Assembly: GCF_002924365.1 (NCBI RefSeq)
Contig: NZ_PQWB01000056.1
Span: 1 to 48,257 of the forward strand
From: Chromobacterium alticapitis
GTDB lineage: Bacteria > Pseudomonadota > Gammaproteobacteria > Burkholderiales > Chromobacteriaceae
Length of the DNA: 48,257 nucleotides
Direction: 5' to 3'
Shown here: in pieces, positions 26,573 through 35,411 of the stretch
Position numbering within the stretch: position 1 is the stretch's first letter
How the letters are laid out: each line of letters begins with the position of its first letter
Made by a program: the position numbers and the translations under genes
The notes under the pieces: model-generated
Database searches by the model: none
What the model saw: only the letters and a program-made list of their open reading frames with translations
What the model was told of the DNA's origin: nothing

Positions 26573-27637
26573 TCAATAATCCAGCGGCAGGCTGACGCGG
26601 CGGCCGTCGCGCGCGGACAGATACATCGCGATCAGCAGCTCCAGCGACTTCAGGCCTTCGCGGCCGTCGGTTTCCGGCGTGGCTTCGCCGCGCATGGTCT
26701 TGATCACATTGTCGTAGTACAGCGGATGGCCGAAGCCGTAGACGCTGGTGGTCGCGTAGCTGGCCTGTTTGATGTCCTCGTCCATCGCGTGCGGCTCGGC
26801 GAATTCCCAGTGCTGGATCTCGTTGACGGCCATGCCGCCGACGCGCACCGAACCCTTCTCGCCCAGGATGGTGATGCTGCCTTCCAGATTCCTGGGATAA
26901 GTCAGCATGGTGACGTTCATGCTGCCCAGCGCGCCGGAGCGCCACTTGACGCTGACGGTGCCGGTGTCTTCCACCTCGATATTGCGCGCCAGCGTGGCGG
27001 TGTAGGCCTGCACGCTTTCCACCGGGCCGATCAGCCAATCCAGCAAGTCCACATAGTGGCTGGCCTGGTTCATGAAGGCGCCGCCATCGAACTCCCAGGT
27101 GCCGCGCCAGCCGGCCGCGTCGTAGTACTCCTGCGGACGGGTCCAGAACACATTGACGTTGACCATATAGAGGCGGCCGAAGCGCTTTTCCGTCATCGCG
27201 CGCTTCAACAGCTGCAGCGTGTCGTTGCGGCGGTTCTGCTTGACCACGAACAGGTATTTCTTCGCCTTGTCCGCCGCCTTGACCATTTCCAGGCCATCTT
27301 CCCAGCGCGTGGCCATCGGCTTCTCGGTCATCACGTGGAAACCCGCTTCGGAACACTCTATGCTCTGTGTCGGGTGCAGACCGGACGGCGTGGTCAGGAT
27401 GATGATGTCGGCCGCGGTCTGCGCCAGCATGTCGGTGAGATTGCTGTGGCCGCGGGCGCCGGTGCGCTCCACCGCCGATGCCAGCGCCGCCGGATCGATA
27501 TCGCAGACATCGACCAGCTCGGCCCGGTCGGCGTGTTTTTCCAGCGCGCCGAAATGGTTGTTGGCGATGCGGCCGCAGCCCACCAGGGCAAAGCGGATCT
27601 TGCGGTCGGTAATCGGCGGGAGGTGCAGGGTGTGCAT
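26573..27637 (-). CDS. wbpB: UDP-N-acetyl-2-amino-2-deoxyglucuronate dehydrogenase
   Basis: This 354-aa oxidoreductase of the Gfo/Idh/MocA family is WbpB-type and oxidises C3 of UDP-GlcNAcA to the 3-keto sugar used by WbpE. The Rossmann motif VGCGRIANNHF is near residues 18-28. The catalytic EKP is in HVMTEKPMATRW near 100, and GGAFMNQASHYVDLLDWLIG near 185 contains the active-site residues. It follows wbpA in the same direction after about 90 bp that include a terminator-like hairpin. Confidence 0.9.
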   Translation of the reverse strand: MHTLHLPPITDRKIRFALVGCGRIANNHFGALEKHADRAELVDVCDIDPAALASAVERTGARGHSNLTDMLAQTAADIIILTTPSGLHPTQSIECSEAGFHVMTEKPMATRWEDGLEMVKAADKAKKYLFVVKQNRRNDTLQLLKRAMTEKRFGRLYMVNVNVFWTRPQEYYDAAGWRGTWEFDGGAFMNQASHYVDLLDWLIGPVESVQAYTATLARNIEVEDTGTVSVKWRSGALGSMNVTMLTYPRNLEGSITILGEKGSVRVGGMAVNEIQHWEFAEPHAMDEDIKQASYATTSVYGFGHPLYYDNVIKTMRGEATPETDGREGLKSLELLIAMYLSARDGRRVSLPLDY

Positions 27638-27670
27638 GGTGAAACCTTATGAATCAGCCGCGGAACCGGC

Positions 27671-27702
27671 GAAAAGCGCGAGAGGCCATGCCGGCCTCTC
27701 GC
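27671..27702 (-). terminator. terminator-like hairpin between wbpA and wbpB
   Basis: GCGAGAGGCC (27678-27687) pairs perfectly with 27693-27702 around a 5-nt loop. On the minus strand it is followed by GCTTTTCGCC. The short T-run suggests partial termination between wbpA and the rest of the operon. Confidence 0.55.
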
Positions 27703-27729
27703 CTGTTTCACCGATTGCGCGGCAAAGAT

Positions 27730-29037
27730 TTACGCTTTGACGATGTGGTCAGCCGGCTGCAGATACTTGCCGCGGCTGTCGACGATCAGTTTGGCCTGGG
27801 CCTTGATCAGTTCGTAGTCGAACTTGTCGTGGTCGGTGGCCAACAGCACGCAGTCATAGCCGGCGATGGACTCGGTGGTCAAGGCAACGCTTGAAAGCTC
27901 GAAGTGATGCTCGCGCATTTTCGGGAACACCGGCACGTGCGGGTCGCTGTAGGACACTTCCGCGCCCAGGTCGCGCAGTTTCTCCATCAGGAATACCGAC
28001 GGGCTTTCGCGCATATCGTCCACGTTCTTCTTGTAGGCGATGCCCAGCACCAGCACGCGGCTGCCGTTGATAGCCTTCTTGCGCGTATTCAGCGCGGCGG
28101 CCACCTTGGCCACCACCCAGTCCGGCATATTGCTGTTCACTTCGCCGGCCAGTTCGATGAAGCGGGTGTTGACGCCGTACTCGCGCGCCTTCCAGGTCAG
28201 GTAGAACGGGTCGATCGGGATGCAGTGGCCGCCCAAGCCCGGGCCCGGATAGTAAGGCACGAAGCCGAAGGGCTTGGTGGCCGCGGCGCGGATCACTTCG
28301 TGAATGTCGATGCCCATTTTGTCGGCGACGATCTTCATCTCGTTGACCAGGCCGATATTGACCGCGCGGTGGATGTTCTCCAACAGCTTGGTCATTTCCG
28401 CGGCGCGGGTTGACGACACCGGCACCACCTTGTCGATCACCGCGCTATACAGGGCCACGCCGATTTCCTGGCAGGCTTCGCTATAGCCGCCGCATACCTT
28501 GGGAATGGTGCGGGTGGTGAAGTTCGGGTTGCCGGGGTCTTCGCGTTCCGGCGAGAACACCAGGAAGGCGTTCTCGCCCACCTTGAAGCCGCGCGACGCC
28601 ATGCGCGGCAGCAGTTCTTCGTCCGTGGTGCCCGGGTAGGTGGTGGACTCCAGCGATACCAGATGGCCTTCGCGCAGATACGGCACCAGGCTGTCCATGG
28701 TGTCCAGCACGAAGCTGAGGTCCGGCTCGCGGTATTTGTTCAGCGGCGTCGGCACGCACAGGATCAGCGTGTCGGCTTCCGGCGCGCGCGAGAAATCGGT
28801 GGTGGCTTCGAAACCGCGCTCGCGGGCGGTGGCGATGCTTTCGGCGGAAATATGCTCGATGTAGCTTTTACCGGCCATCAGAGCGTCGACCTTGCTCTGG
28901 TCGATGTCGAAGCCCAGCACCTTGTAGCCGACTTCGGCGAAACGCAGCATCAGCGGCAGGCCGACATAGCCCAGCCCCACGATGCCGATCACAGCGGATT
29001 TGTCCGCGATACGATTGAGCAATTGCTGCTTGATCAC
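27730..29037 (-). CDS. wbpA: UDP-N-acetyl-D-glucosamine 6-dehydrogenase
   Basis: This 435-aa member of the UDP-glucose/GDP-mannose dehydrogenase family is WbpA-type and oxidises UDP-GlcNAc to UDP-GlcNAcA. The NAD-binding motif [13 protein letters not shown] is at residues 18-30, and the catalytic cysteine is in [16 protein letters not shown] near 255. I start it at GTG 29037, because GGGA lies 8 nt upstream and the family N-terminus begins there. An upstream in-frame ATG (29184) would add 49 non-family residues. It is the first gene of the leftward glycan operon. Confidence 0.9.
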   Translation of the reverse strand: MIKQQLLNRIADKSAVIGIVGLGYVGLPLMLRFAEVGYKVLGFDIDQSKVDALMAGKSYIEHISAESIATARERGFEATTDFSRAPEADTLILCVPTPLNKYREPDLSFVLDTMDSLVPYLREGHLVSLESTTYPGTTDEELLPRMASRGFKVGENAFLVFSPEREDPGNPNFTTRTIPKVCGGYSEACQEIGVALYSAVIDKVVPVSSTRAAEMTKLLENIHRAVNIGLVNEMKIVADKMGIDIHEVIRAAATKPFGFVPYYPGPGLGGHCIPIDPFYLTWKAREYGVNTRFIELAGEVNSNMPDWVVAKVAAALNTRKKAINGSRVLVLGIAYKKNVDDMRESPSVFLMEKLRDLGAEVSYSDPHVPVFPKMREHHFELSSVALTTESIAGYDCVLLATDHDKFDYELIKAQAKLIVDSRGKYLQPADHIVKA

Positions 29038-29069
29038 GATGAATGTCCCAACAGGATGTAAAAGCTTGA

Positions 29070-29091
29070 GCGGCAGACGCCCGTCTGCCGC
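29070..29091. other. hairpin in the wbpA leader
   Basis: GCGGCAGACG (29070-29079) is the exact complement of 29082-29091, leaving almost no loop, so about 9 bp can pair. On the minus strand TCAAGCTTTTAC follows. It lies 33 nt upstream of the wbpA GTG and may affect transcript elongation or stability. Confidence 0.45.
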
Positions 29092-29166
29092 CCTGTCATT
29101 CGGTACTGCGTATGGTCCGGCCCCAAGCTGGCCGGAAACCGGCGTGCAAAGCGAGTGCGACTCGGC

Positions 29167-29172
29167 ATTATA
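29167..29172 (-). promoter_or_regulatory. candidate -10 box of the glycan operon
   Basis: The minus strand reads TATAAT, 130 bp upstream of the wbpA start. No convincing -35 lies at 16-18 bp, so an activator may be needed, or the true promoter is elsewhere. No ops/JUMPstart element was seen in the leader. Confidence 0.45.
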
Positions 29173-29209
29173 CGCCGCCCGCAAGCGTTCTTGGGGTAAG
29201 CAAACGTAA

Positions 29210-29232
29210 CCGCCGCGAGCTTTTCGCGGTGG
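29210..29232 (-). terminator. possible weak terminator of the aminopropyltransferase-like gene
   Basis: CCGCCGCGA (29210-29218) pairs with 29224-29232 with one G-T pair and a 5-nt loop. Only TTACGTTTG follows on the minus strand, so termination would be weak. Confidence 0.45.
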
Positions 29233-29244
29233 ATTTGCCCTGGC

Positions 29245-30045
29245 TCAGACCAGCAGGTGGCCGGCGGTCTGCTGATTGGTTTGCTTGAGCCGATTGACGA
29301 ACTCGCCGAACTCCAGCCCGAAGCGCCCCTCCAGCTCGTCGGCGCGTTTCTTCAGCGCCTCCCACTGCGTCAGCGTCGGGCTCTGGCGGAAGGCCATCAC
29401 GGCGACGTTGCCGTGGGTGGCGGCAGGCAGTTCGATCACTCGCCCCTCGAAAACGTTCAATAAGCGCTCGATGAAGGCATGGTAGCGCTTGTCGCCGCTC
29501 CACCAATTGGTGACGAACACGCCCTTGGGGCTCAGCGCGCGCTTGCAATCCTCGAAGAAGTCTTCCGTCGTCAGCGCGTCCACGATCTGCAGGCCGTCAA
29601 AGCCGTCCACCAGGATGGCGTCGGTGGAGCCGCGGAAGATCTTCACGTAGTCGGCGCCGTCAGCCTCGACGATCTCGAAGAAATCGCCCTCTTCCGGCAA
29701 CTGGAAGAAAGCGCGCGCCACCGCGATCACTTGCGGATTGATGTCAACCGCCACGCTGACCGCGTCCGGCAGGTATTCATCGATGAAGCGGGCGAAGGAG
29801 CCGCCGCCCAAGCCTATCTGCAAGATATGCTTAGGGTCGTCGTTCCACAGCAGAAAGCCCATCATGGCGCGGCTGTAGCTGAGTACCAAATCCGGCGGAT
29901 CGTCCAGGTCCATCGAGCTCTGGATGGTTTCCGAGCCCAGATGCAGCGAGCGGATATTGCCCTCTTCCGAGATTTCCACTTCCGGCATTTCCTCAACCGC
30001 CGCGCGCACGCGGCGACGGAACGGGTGCAAAGCCCTACGCGCCAC
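29245..30045 (-). CDS. polyamine aminopropyltransferase-like protein
   Basis: This 266-aa Rossmann-fold protein is of the spermidine synthase superfamily. [20 protein letters not shown] (about residues 75-94) binds decarboxy-AdoMet or AdoMet. [14 protein letters not shown] and [24 protein letters not shown] follow as in SpeE. The N-terminal beta domain is reduced, so it may be a methyltransferase-like relative rather than a true spermidine synthase. Start GTG 30045 is chosen for an AAGGAG Shine-Dalgarno 7 nt upstream; the gene then overlaps the ttcA stop by 11 bp. Longer in-frame versions would be Arg-rich read-through of ttcA. Confidence 0.8.
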   Translation of the reverse strand: MARRALHPFRRRVRAAVEEMPEVEISEEGNIRSLHLGSETIQSSMDLDDPPDLVLSYSRAMMGFLLWNDDPKHILQIGLGGGSFARFIDEYLPDAVSVAVDINPQVIAVARAFFQLPEEGDFFEIVEADGADYVKIFRGSTDAILVDGFDGLQIVDALTTEDFFEDCKRALSPKGVFVTNWWSGDKRYHAFIERLLNVFEGRVIELPAATHGNVAVMAFRQSPTLTQWEALKKRADELEGRFGLEFGEFVNRLKQTNQQTAGHLLV

Positions 30046-31000
30046 AGTCGGTCTCCTTGGGGCGCGAATCCAGAATGCTGATGGTGCGCTTCTTCGGCGC
30101 CGCAGCCACGTCATCCGCATCCGGCGCCGGATCGCGGAATTCTTCCTTATCAAAGGCGGTATCGCCGTCTTCGAACGGCGCGTCACCAGTTTTCAAGGAC
30201 GCGAAGTCATACAAGCCGGTGTCGGCCAGATGCGACGGGACCACATTCTGCAGCGCGCGGAACATGCTCTCGACGCGGCCGGGGAAGCGCTTGTCCCAGT
30301 CGTTGACCATTTCCTTCACCACCTGGCGTTGCAGATTGGGCTGCGAGCCGCACAGATTGCACGGGATGATCGGAAATTCTTTCCAATCGGCGTAGCGGAT
30401 GATGTCCTTCTCGCGGCAGTAGGCCAGCGGGCGGATCACCATGTGGCGGCCATCGTCCGACACCAGCTTGGGCGGCATCGCCTTCATCTTGCCGCCGTAG
30501 AACATGTTCAGGAACAGCGTATGCAGGATGTCGTCTCGATGATGGCCCAGCGCGATCTTGGTGGCGCCCAGCTCATCGGCCACGCGATACAGAATGCCGC
30601 GGCGCAGGCGCGAGCACAGGCTGCAGGTGGTCTTGCCTTCCGGCACCAGTTTCTTGACGATGGAGTAGGTATCCTCCTCGACAATGCGGTATTCCACGCC
30701 TATGGACTGCAGGTATTCCGGCAGCACATGCTCGGGAAAACCCGGCTGCTTCTGGTCCAGATTGACCGCGACGATGGAGAAGTCGATTGGCGCGGATTTC
30801 TGCAGGCCCAGCAGAATGTCCAGCAAGGTGTAGCTGTCCTTGCCGCCGGACAGGCAGACCATCACGCGGTCGCCTTCTTCGATCATATTGAAATCATTGA
30901 TGGCGTCACCGACGTGGTGGCGCAGGCGCTTGGCTAGTTTATTGCCTTCAAACGCGGCCTTCTTGGCCTTGTCGTCGAGCGCGGCGTTCAGTTCGGACAT
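30035..31000 (-). CDS. ttcA: tRNA 2-thiocytidine(32) synthetase
   Basis: This 321-aa cytosolic enzyme thiolates C32 of certain tRNAs with an iron-sulphur cluster and ATP. The PP-loop SGGKDS is at residues 51-56. Cluster cysteines are in CSLC (126-129) and CNLC (214-217), as in TtcA. The last 45 residues form an acidic tail that is longer than usual. It overlaps the downstream aminopropyltransferase-like gene and follows the pteridine-reductase-like gene after 75 bp. Confidence 0.95.
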   Translation of the reverse strand: MSELNAALDDKAKKAAFEGNKLAKRLRHHVGDAINDFNMIEEGDRVMVCLSGGKDSYTLLDILLGLQKSAPIDFSIVAVNLDQKQPGFPEHVLPEYLQSIGVEYRIVEEDTYSIVKKLVPEGKTTCSLCSRLRRGILYRVADELGATKIALGHHRDDILHTLFLNMFYGGKMKAMPPKLVSDDGRHMVIRPLAYCREKDIIRYADWKEFPIIPCNLCGSQPNLQRQVVKEMVNDWDKRFPGRVESMFRALQNVVPSHLADTGLYDFASLKTGDAPFEDGDTAFDKEEFRDPAPDADDVAAAPKKRTISILDSRPKETDCGA

Positions 31001-31043
31001 GGGTACGGCTAAGAAATTGAAAAACAGGCGATTTTACCGGTTC

Positions 31044-31068
31044 CCGCCGCCAAAATCCATGGCGGCGG
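31044..31068. other. GC-rich hairpin between the FolM-like gene and ttcA
   Basis: CCGCCGCCA (31044-31052) pairs perfectly with 31060-31068 around a 7-nt loop, just past the FolM-like stop. There is no T-run on the minus strand, so a classical terminator is not supported. Confidence 0.45.
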
Positions 31069-31075
31069 AAAACCG

Positions 31076-31834
31076 TCACAACACGATGCCGCGGCCGCCG
31101 TCCACCGCCAGTATCTGCCCGGTGACATACGTCGCATCCAGCAGCAGGAAAGCCACCGCGCGCGCGATGTCTTCCGGCACGCCGGTGCGCTGCAGCGGAA
31201 TGCTGGCCTCTATCCTGGCGCGAACCTCGGGGCCGAATGATTCCGCGCCGTCCGGCCACAGATTGACGCCCGGCGCCACGCCGTTGACGCGCACCGCCGG
31301 CGCCAGTTCGATGGCCAGGCTGCGAATCAGCTGCGCGTGGCCGGCCTTGGCCAGGTTGTACACCACGTGGCGCGCCATCGGCCGGTCCACATGGATGTCG
31401 GCGATGCCGACGATGGCGCCGCCGCGCCGCGTCAGCTCCGGCGCCAGCGCCTGGCTCAGGAACAGCGGCGCTTTCAGGTTGCTGCCCATCAGATCATGCC
31501 AGGCCGCCTCGTCTATCTGCCCCACCTCGGTCGGGAAGAAACTGGAGGCGTTGTTGACCAGGCCGTCGACACGGCCGAACGCCTCCAGCGCGCGCTCGGC
31601 CAAATTCGGCAGGGCGGCCGTGTCCAACAAATCGGCCTGAACCAGCGCCACGCTGCCCGGCCGGCTGCCATTCAGTTCCGCCGCCAGCGCCTCGGCCTCG
31701 GCGCGCGAGCCGCGATAATGCAGCACCAGCTTCAAGCCTCGGCCATGCAGCAAGCGCGCGATGCCGGCGCCCACCCGGCGCGCGCCTCCAGTAATCAGAA
31801 CCACGCGTTCGTCTTGTTCTTGCTCTGTCAGCAT
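31076..31834 (-). CDS. FolM-like dihydromonapterin/pteridine reductase (SDR)
   Basis: This 252-aa short-chain dehydrogenase has the pteridine-reductase style nucleotide motif TGGARRVGAGIARLL (about residues 15-29), where an arginine replaces the usual glycine-rich pattern of SDRs. The NNASSFF segment is near 90, and the catalytic tyrosine and lysine are in VVYNLAKAGHAQL near 160. FolM/PTR1 relatives reduce dihydrofolate or dihydromonapterin with NADPH. The start has GAGGAAG 5 nt upstream. It is divergent from the methyltransferase gene, with about 80 bp between starts. Confidence 0.82.
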   Translation of the reverse strand: MLTEQEQDERVVLITGGARRVGAGIARLLHGRGLKLVLHYRGSRAEAEALAAELNGSRPGSVALVQADLLDTAALPNLAERALEAFGRVDGLVNNASSFFPTEVGQIDEAAWHDLMGSNLKAPLFLSQALAPELTRRGGAIVGIADIHVDRPMARHVVYNLAKAGHAQLIRSLAIELAPAVRVNGVAPGVNLWPDGAESFGPEVRARIEASIPLQRTGVPEDIARAVAFLLLDATYVTGQILAVDGGRGIVL

Positions 31835-31915
31835 TGCTTCCTCGTTTAGAATTGCCTCTTCACGGGCGCGGCGCTTTGCACCACAATCGCGCCACATTGT
31901 AGCAGGACGAACACC

Positions 31916-33073
31916 ATGACCACCCTACCCGCCGCCAGCCCCGAAGCGCTGGCCGTCAGCCAGGCCCTGTGCGGCCGCATCAGCCAGGCCATCGCCGACG
32001 CCGGCGGCTGGATACCGTTTTCGCATTATATGGAATTGGCGCTCTACGCGCCCAGCATGGGCTATTATGCCGCCGGCAGCCGCAAGCTGGGCGAGGCCGG
32101 CGACTTCATCACAGCGCCGGAACTGACGCCGCTGTTCGGCCAGTGCCTGGCGCGCCAGCTGGCCGAACTGCTGCCGCAGACGGCCGGCGCGGTCTACGAG
32201 TTCGGCGCCGGCACCGGCAAGCTGGCCATCGATCTGCTGCGCGAGCTGGAAGCCTTGAACCAGCTGCCGGCCAAATACGTGATCCTGGACCTATCGCCAG
32301 ACCTGATAGACCGCCAGCGCGACAATATCCGCGCCGCGCTGCCGCATCTGGCCGACCGGGTGGAATGGGCCAGCAGCCTGCCGGACGCCATAGACGGCGT
32401 CGTCATCGGCAATGAGCTGCTGGACGCCATGCCCTGCGAGATGGTGTTCCGCGACGGAAACCGCCAGCTGCGCCAACGCGGCGTGACGGTTCGCGACGGC
32501 GCGCTCGCTTACGAAGACCGCGACTTCGCCGACGCCGCGCTGGCCGAACTGGCCGCGCAGCTGGTGCCGGACATTCCGCGCTACGAAACCGAAATCAGCC
32601 TAACCAATCGCGGCTTCATCGCCACCCTAGCCGGCGCGCTGACGCGTGGCGCGATATTGCTGATCGACTACGGCCACGCCGCATCCGAGTACTACCACCC
32701 CGAGCGCAGCATGGGCACCTTGCTGGGGCACTACCGCCATCACACGGTGCAGGACCCGTTCTACCTGCCCGGCCTGATGGACCTGACCTGCCACGTGGAC
32801 TTCAGCGCCGTCGCCCAGAGCGGCATAGACGCCGGGCTGGACCTGATAGGCTACGCCAACCAGGCGCAATTCCTGCTCAACTGCGGCCTGACCGAGCGGC
32901 TGCAGCGTCTGGATCCGAACGACGTCAAAACCTATCTGCCGGTGGCCAAGGCCGCGCAGCGGCTGCTGTCGCCGCAGGAAATGGGCGAAACCTTCAAGGT
33001 GATAGGCTTCGGCAAGGGCGTGTCGATAGACTGGCTGGGCTTTGCTCGCGGCGACCGCTGCTACACCCTGTGA
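31916..33073 (+). CDS. MidA/NDUFAF7-family SAM-dependent methyltransferase
   Basis: This 385-aa protein is of the COG1565 (DUF185) family, whose mitochondrial member NDUFAF7 methylates a complex I subunit. Motifs are FSHYMELALYAPSMGYYAAG near residue 38, the SAM site VYEFGAGTGKLAIDLL near 95, VIGNELLDAMPCEMV near 165, and LLIDYGHAASEYYHPERSMGTL near 245. The bacterial target is not established. An AGGA Shine-Dalgarno precedes the ATG. It is a single gene followed by the tRNA promoter. Confidence 0.88.
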   Translation: MTTLPAASPEALAVSQALCGRISQAIADAGGWIPFSHYMELALYAPSMGYYAAGSRKLGEAGDFITAPELTPLFGQCLARQLAELLPQTAGAVYEFGAGTGKLAIDLLRELEALNQLPAKYVILDLSPDLIDRQRDNIRAALPHLADRVEWASSLPDAIDGVVIGNELLDAMPCEMVFRDGNRQLRQRGVTVRDGALAYEDRDFADAALAELAAQLVPDIPRYETEISLTNRGFIATLAGALTRGAILLIDYGHAASEYYHPERSMGTLLGHYRHHTVQDPFYLPGLMDLTCHVDFSAVAQSGIDAGLDLIGYANQAQFLLNCGLTERLQRLDPNDVKTYLPVAKAAQRLLSPQEMGETFKVIGFGKGVSIDWLGFARGDRCYTL

Positions 33074-33089
33074 TTTTTCGAATCAGGGC

Positions 33090-33118
33090 TTGACAGCCCG
33101 CCCCTTGCTGCGTATATT
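33090..33118 (+). promoter_or_regulatory. sigma-70 promoter of the tRNA-Met pair
   Basis: TTGACA (33090-33095), a 17-nt spacer and TATATT (33113-33118). The first tRNA begins 31 bp downstream. Confidence 0.9.
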
Positions 33119-33148
33119 TCGCGTCTCGGTGCGGCAGCATCGAAATGT

Positions 33149-33225
<77 letters not shown>

Positions 33226-33260
33226 CAGTTTGATGAGAAGACGCGCAAGCGGGTTCTCGC

Positions 33261-33337
<77 letters not shown>

Positions 33338-33341
33338 ATAA

Positions 33342-33381
33342 CATCAAGGGGTTACAAGATTTTTCTTGTAACCCCTTGATG
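33342..33381 (+). terminator. 18-bp perfect hairpin behind the tRNA pair
   Basis: CATCAAGGGGTTACAAGA (33342-33359) pairs perfectly with 33364-33381 around a TTTT loop, 5 bp after the second tRNA. The stem is long and CATTTC follows instead of a T-run. It likely ends the tRNA transcript, but the length of the repeat leaves room for another origin, such as an integration junction. Confidence 0.6.
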
Positions 33382-33392
33382 CATTTCAAGCT

Positions 33393-33551
33393 CATGTAGG
33401 TACTATGTAGGCATTTACAGCCCGCATAAATCCATCTCCGTACATGCTCACGTCTCGCTCTGGGCAATTCTGCAAAAAACAAATCATTCAGCCCTCAAAG
33501 ACCGTCCGCCGGATGTTTTAAGCAACGATGCCTACACGCGCCTACATCGCG
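33393..33551. repeat. CCTACA/TGTAGG repeat clusters near the tRNA 3' end
   Basis: TGTAGG occurs twice at 33395-33413 (ATGTAGGTACTATGTAGGCA) and the inverted form CCTACA occurs twice at 33531-33546. Paired short repeats of this kind next to a tRNA resemble arm-type sites of tyrosine integrases. The truncated DUF932 reading frame ends inside the second cluster. Confidence 0.5.
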
Positions 33552-33971
33552 ACAGATAGGCTTTGACCGGATCGCCGCTGCGGACTTGGGTCTCCTGGCC
33601 AGTGCGCGCCAGCGCCCACAGCTTACTGTCCGCCCTTCAATACACCCGCGGTCCAGCTCGAAACCACCGGCATGCACCAGGTCGTTGTAGAAGCTCAGCA
33701 CCTCATGCGGCTGCACCACCTTGTGACGGTTGAACACCACCGACAAGGGCGCGAAAGTATCCGAGCGGTACAGCACCTTAGCGTCGGCATGTGGCCGGAT
33801 ATGCATGCCGCCCGGTGCCACATTGAACAGCACGTCGCTCTGCTCGATGGTCCAATTCACCCCCGCCTCGCGTTGCCAGATGTTTACCGGCAGCCCCTCA
33901 GACAAACGATTGCCCAGCCCATGCCACGGAGTGGCGCCAACGTAGGCCATGGTTTCCACTAGATGCGCCAT
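33532..33971 (-). pseudogene. truncated, frameshifted DUF932-family gene
   Basis: The first about 105 residues (MAHLVETMAYVGATPWHGLGNRLSEGLP, then WTIEQSDVLFNVAPGG, FNRHKVVQPHEVLSFYNDLV) match DUF932 phage/plasmid-type proteins, and a GGGAGAG Shine-Dalgarno precedes 33971. After FELD the family sequence continues in other frames: GVLKGGQ hits a stop, then KLWALARTGQETQVRSGDPV continues in a third frame. The remaining half expected for the family is missing. The break lies in the CCTACA repeats beside the tRNA. DUF932 genes travel on plasmids, phages and integrative elements, which supports a lost mobile element here. Confidence 0.75.
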
Positions 33972-34059
33972 TTCACTCTCCCAGAAATAGAACCCCCGGC
34001 GCGTGGCCGGGGCGATGAACGGATGCGGGTGGTAGCTCAGGGAGGTGATATGTGGGTGA

Positions 34060-34340
34060 ACATTTTTGAAAAGTTGATTTGCTCCCCCAGCACTGCAATC
34101 TGCTCGTTGGTCAAAGTAATGAACCACTCGGCGATCACCCGTTCCAAGGCATGCAGCCGCTGCTTGAACGACGCCAGATCGTGACGTAGTACAACAGAGT
34201 GGACACCAGATGGCGAAACAAACACGCTACGCCGGCGCAGTTCGTTGCTGACGGGAGCCTGACGATGCATGGGCTGATCGGTCGCATGACCCCACCTTTC
34301 AGCAAGGCCTGGCTGTCAGATCAAGTCTGAACTTCTACAG
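34060..34340 (-). mobile_element. remnant of an IS481-type element
   Basis: Read leftwards, about 60 residues (RRRSVFVSPSGVHSVVLRHDLASFKQRL and ITLTNEQIAVL) match the region before the catalytic core of IS481-type transposases; the DDE core is absent. The 28-bp segment at 34313-34340, CTGTCAGATCAAGTCTGAAC onwards, looks like the terminal repeat. The other end is gone, so the element is dead. Family assignment is from recalled protein pattern. Confidence 0.55.
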
Positions 34341-34410
34341 ATGATGATGTGCGAGCCCAGTTTCTTGGGCTTGCGCCGTTATGACATTAGAGTGCCGAGG
34401 CCCTGGCAGG

Positions 34411-34800
34411 TCAACTCTCTTCTACAGTCTCTTGTGCATCTTTAGATAATGTCGCAGTAGGCTGAACCATCAATCGTGCCATTCCTATAGGCTCGCCGCT
34501 AAACGCACAGTAGCCATAGCTGCCGTTACGAATACGCTGAAGTGCCTGTTCTATGCGTTGCAACTGTAGCTTTTCATGTTCTTGAACTGTTAAGTCAACT
34601 CGGTATTCCTCTCTCTGCAGGGATCGCTCCTCCGAGTCAGAAATTTCGAGGAACGCCTGTAGATGATCTTGGGTTTCTTGTAGCGCTTGGAGTGATATTT
34701 CTCGATACCGCAAAAGCACCGTCTTCAAGACCACTATTTGTTGTCGAGACAGCCCATTACTAGACTTAACCCTGGGGCCAGATAACTGTAAATTCGACAT
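34411..34800 (-). CDS. DksA/TraR-family protein with a single-cysteine finger
   Basis: This 129-aa protein has a long coiled-coil region (about residues 18-90) and the DksA-type C-terminal block YGYCAFSGEPIGMARLMVQPTATLS. Only one of the four zinc cysteines is kept, as in a known subgroup of DksA relatives. Such proteins bind RNA polymerase through the secondary channel and alter promoter response. The start at 34800 is chosen for its GAGAG Shine-Dalgarno; ATG 34818 is possible. It lies 10 bp after a small gene and was probably carried on the same accessory DNA. Confidence 0.8.
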   Translation of the reverse strand: MSNLQLSGPRVKSSNGLSRQQIVVLKTVLLRYREISLQALQETQDHLQAFLEISDSEERSLQREEYRVDLTVQEHEKLQLQRIEQALQRIRNGSYGYCAFSGEPIGMARLMVQPTATLSKDAQETVEES

Positions 34801-34810
34801 AGTATTTCTC

Positions 34811-35032
34811 TCATTCATGCTTATTCCGCAATAAAGCTTCAACAATCGGCGCATACACGGGAGCAGACTCTTCAGACCAGTTATTCTCCTGAGCCAAGAG
34901 CGTAGCCTTGTACTCCGCCATTTCATAAAGGGGGTAAATATGAAAAGGTAGAAGACCCCTTGCATTGTGTACTGACCAGCCTACAAAATCGCCAGCGGAG
35001 TTACGTTCTATTTCAATGTGATATCTTGACAT
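34811..35032 (-). CDS. small protein of unknown function upstream of the DksA-like gene
   Basis: I do not recognise this 73-aa protein. It is soluble, acidic, begins MSRYHIEIERNSAGDFVGWSVHNA and has many aromatic residues. A strong AAGGAG Shine-Dalgarno lies 6 nt before the ATG, which supports translation. It forms a two-gene operon with the DksA-like gene, ending 10 bp before it. Confidence 0.65.
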   Translation of the reverse strand: MSRYHIEIERNSAGDFVGWSVHNARGLLPFHIYPLYEMAEYKATLLAQENNWSEESAPVYAPIVEALLRNKHE

Positions 35033-35411
35033 GAAAGACTCCTTATCTTTTCAGCAGGCGTACAAGTTTGCGGATGGATAGCACAATGGAGACCGACCAC
35101 CGCCACTCTCACCATAAAAGGCAATGAAAATCCCCCAAAATTTTCTCACGACCAAAATGACAAATAACTTCCATCGCGCAATCCAATACCCAAAGCAGCC
35201 ATCACACTTACAAAAATTGAATAAAAACTGCTGCATTAACCATTTTTTTACATAAAACTGAGACCATAGGTCACACCATTAGGAATGGTCTGATCAAGTC
35301 GCTCTCAAAAAATCCGCCAAGTCGAAAATCATATCCTTCCAGATCTTGCCTGGTAGGTTTTGGGACTTGCTCAAACAGTTTACTGTAGTAGGTTAAATTA
35401 TTTTTTGGGCA

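Noticed and set aside
29038-29184. ops/JUMPstart (RfaH) element before the glycan operon
   Set aside because: The leader contains a GGCGGCAGACG hairpin that looks superficially similar, but the GGCGGTAGCGTG core is absent.
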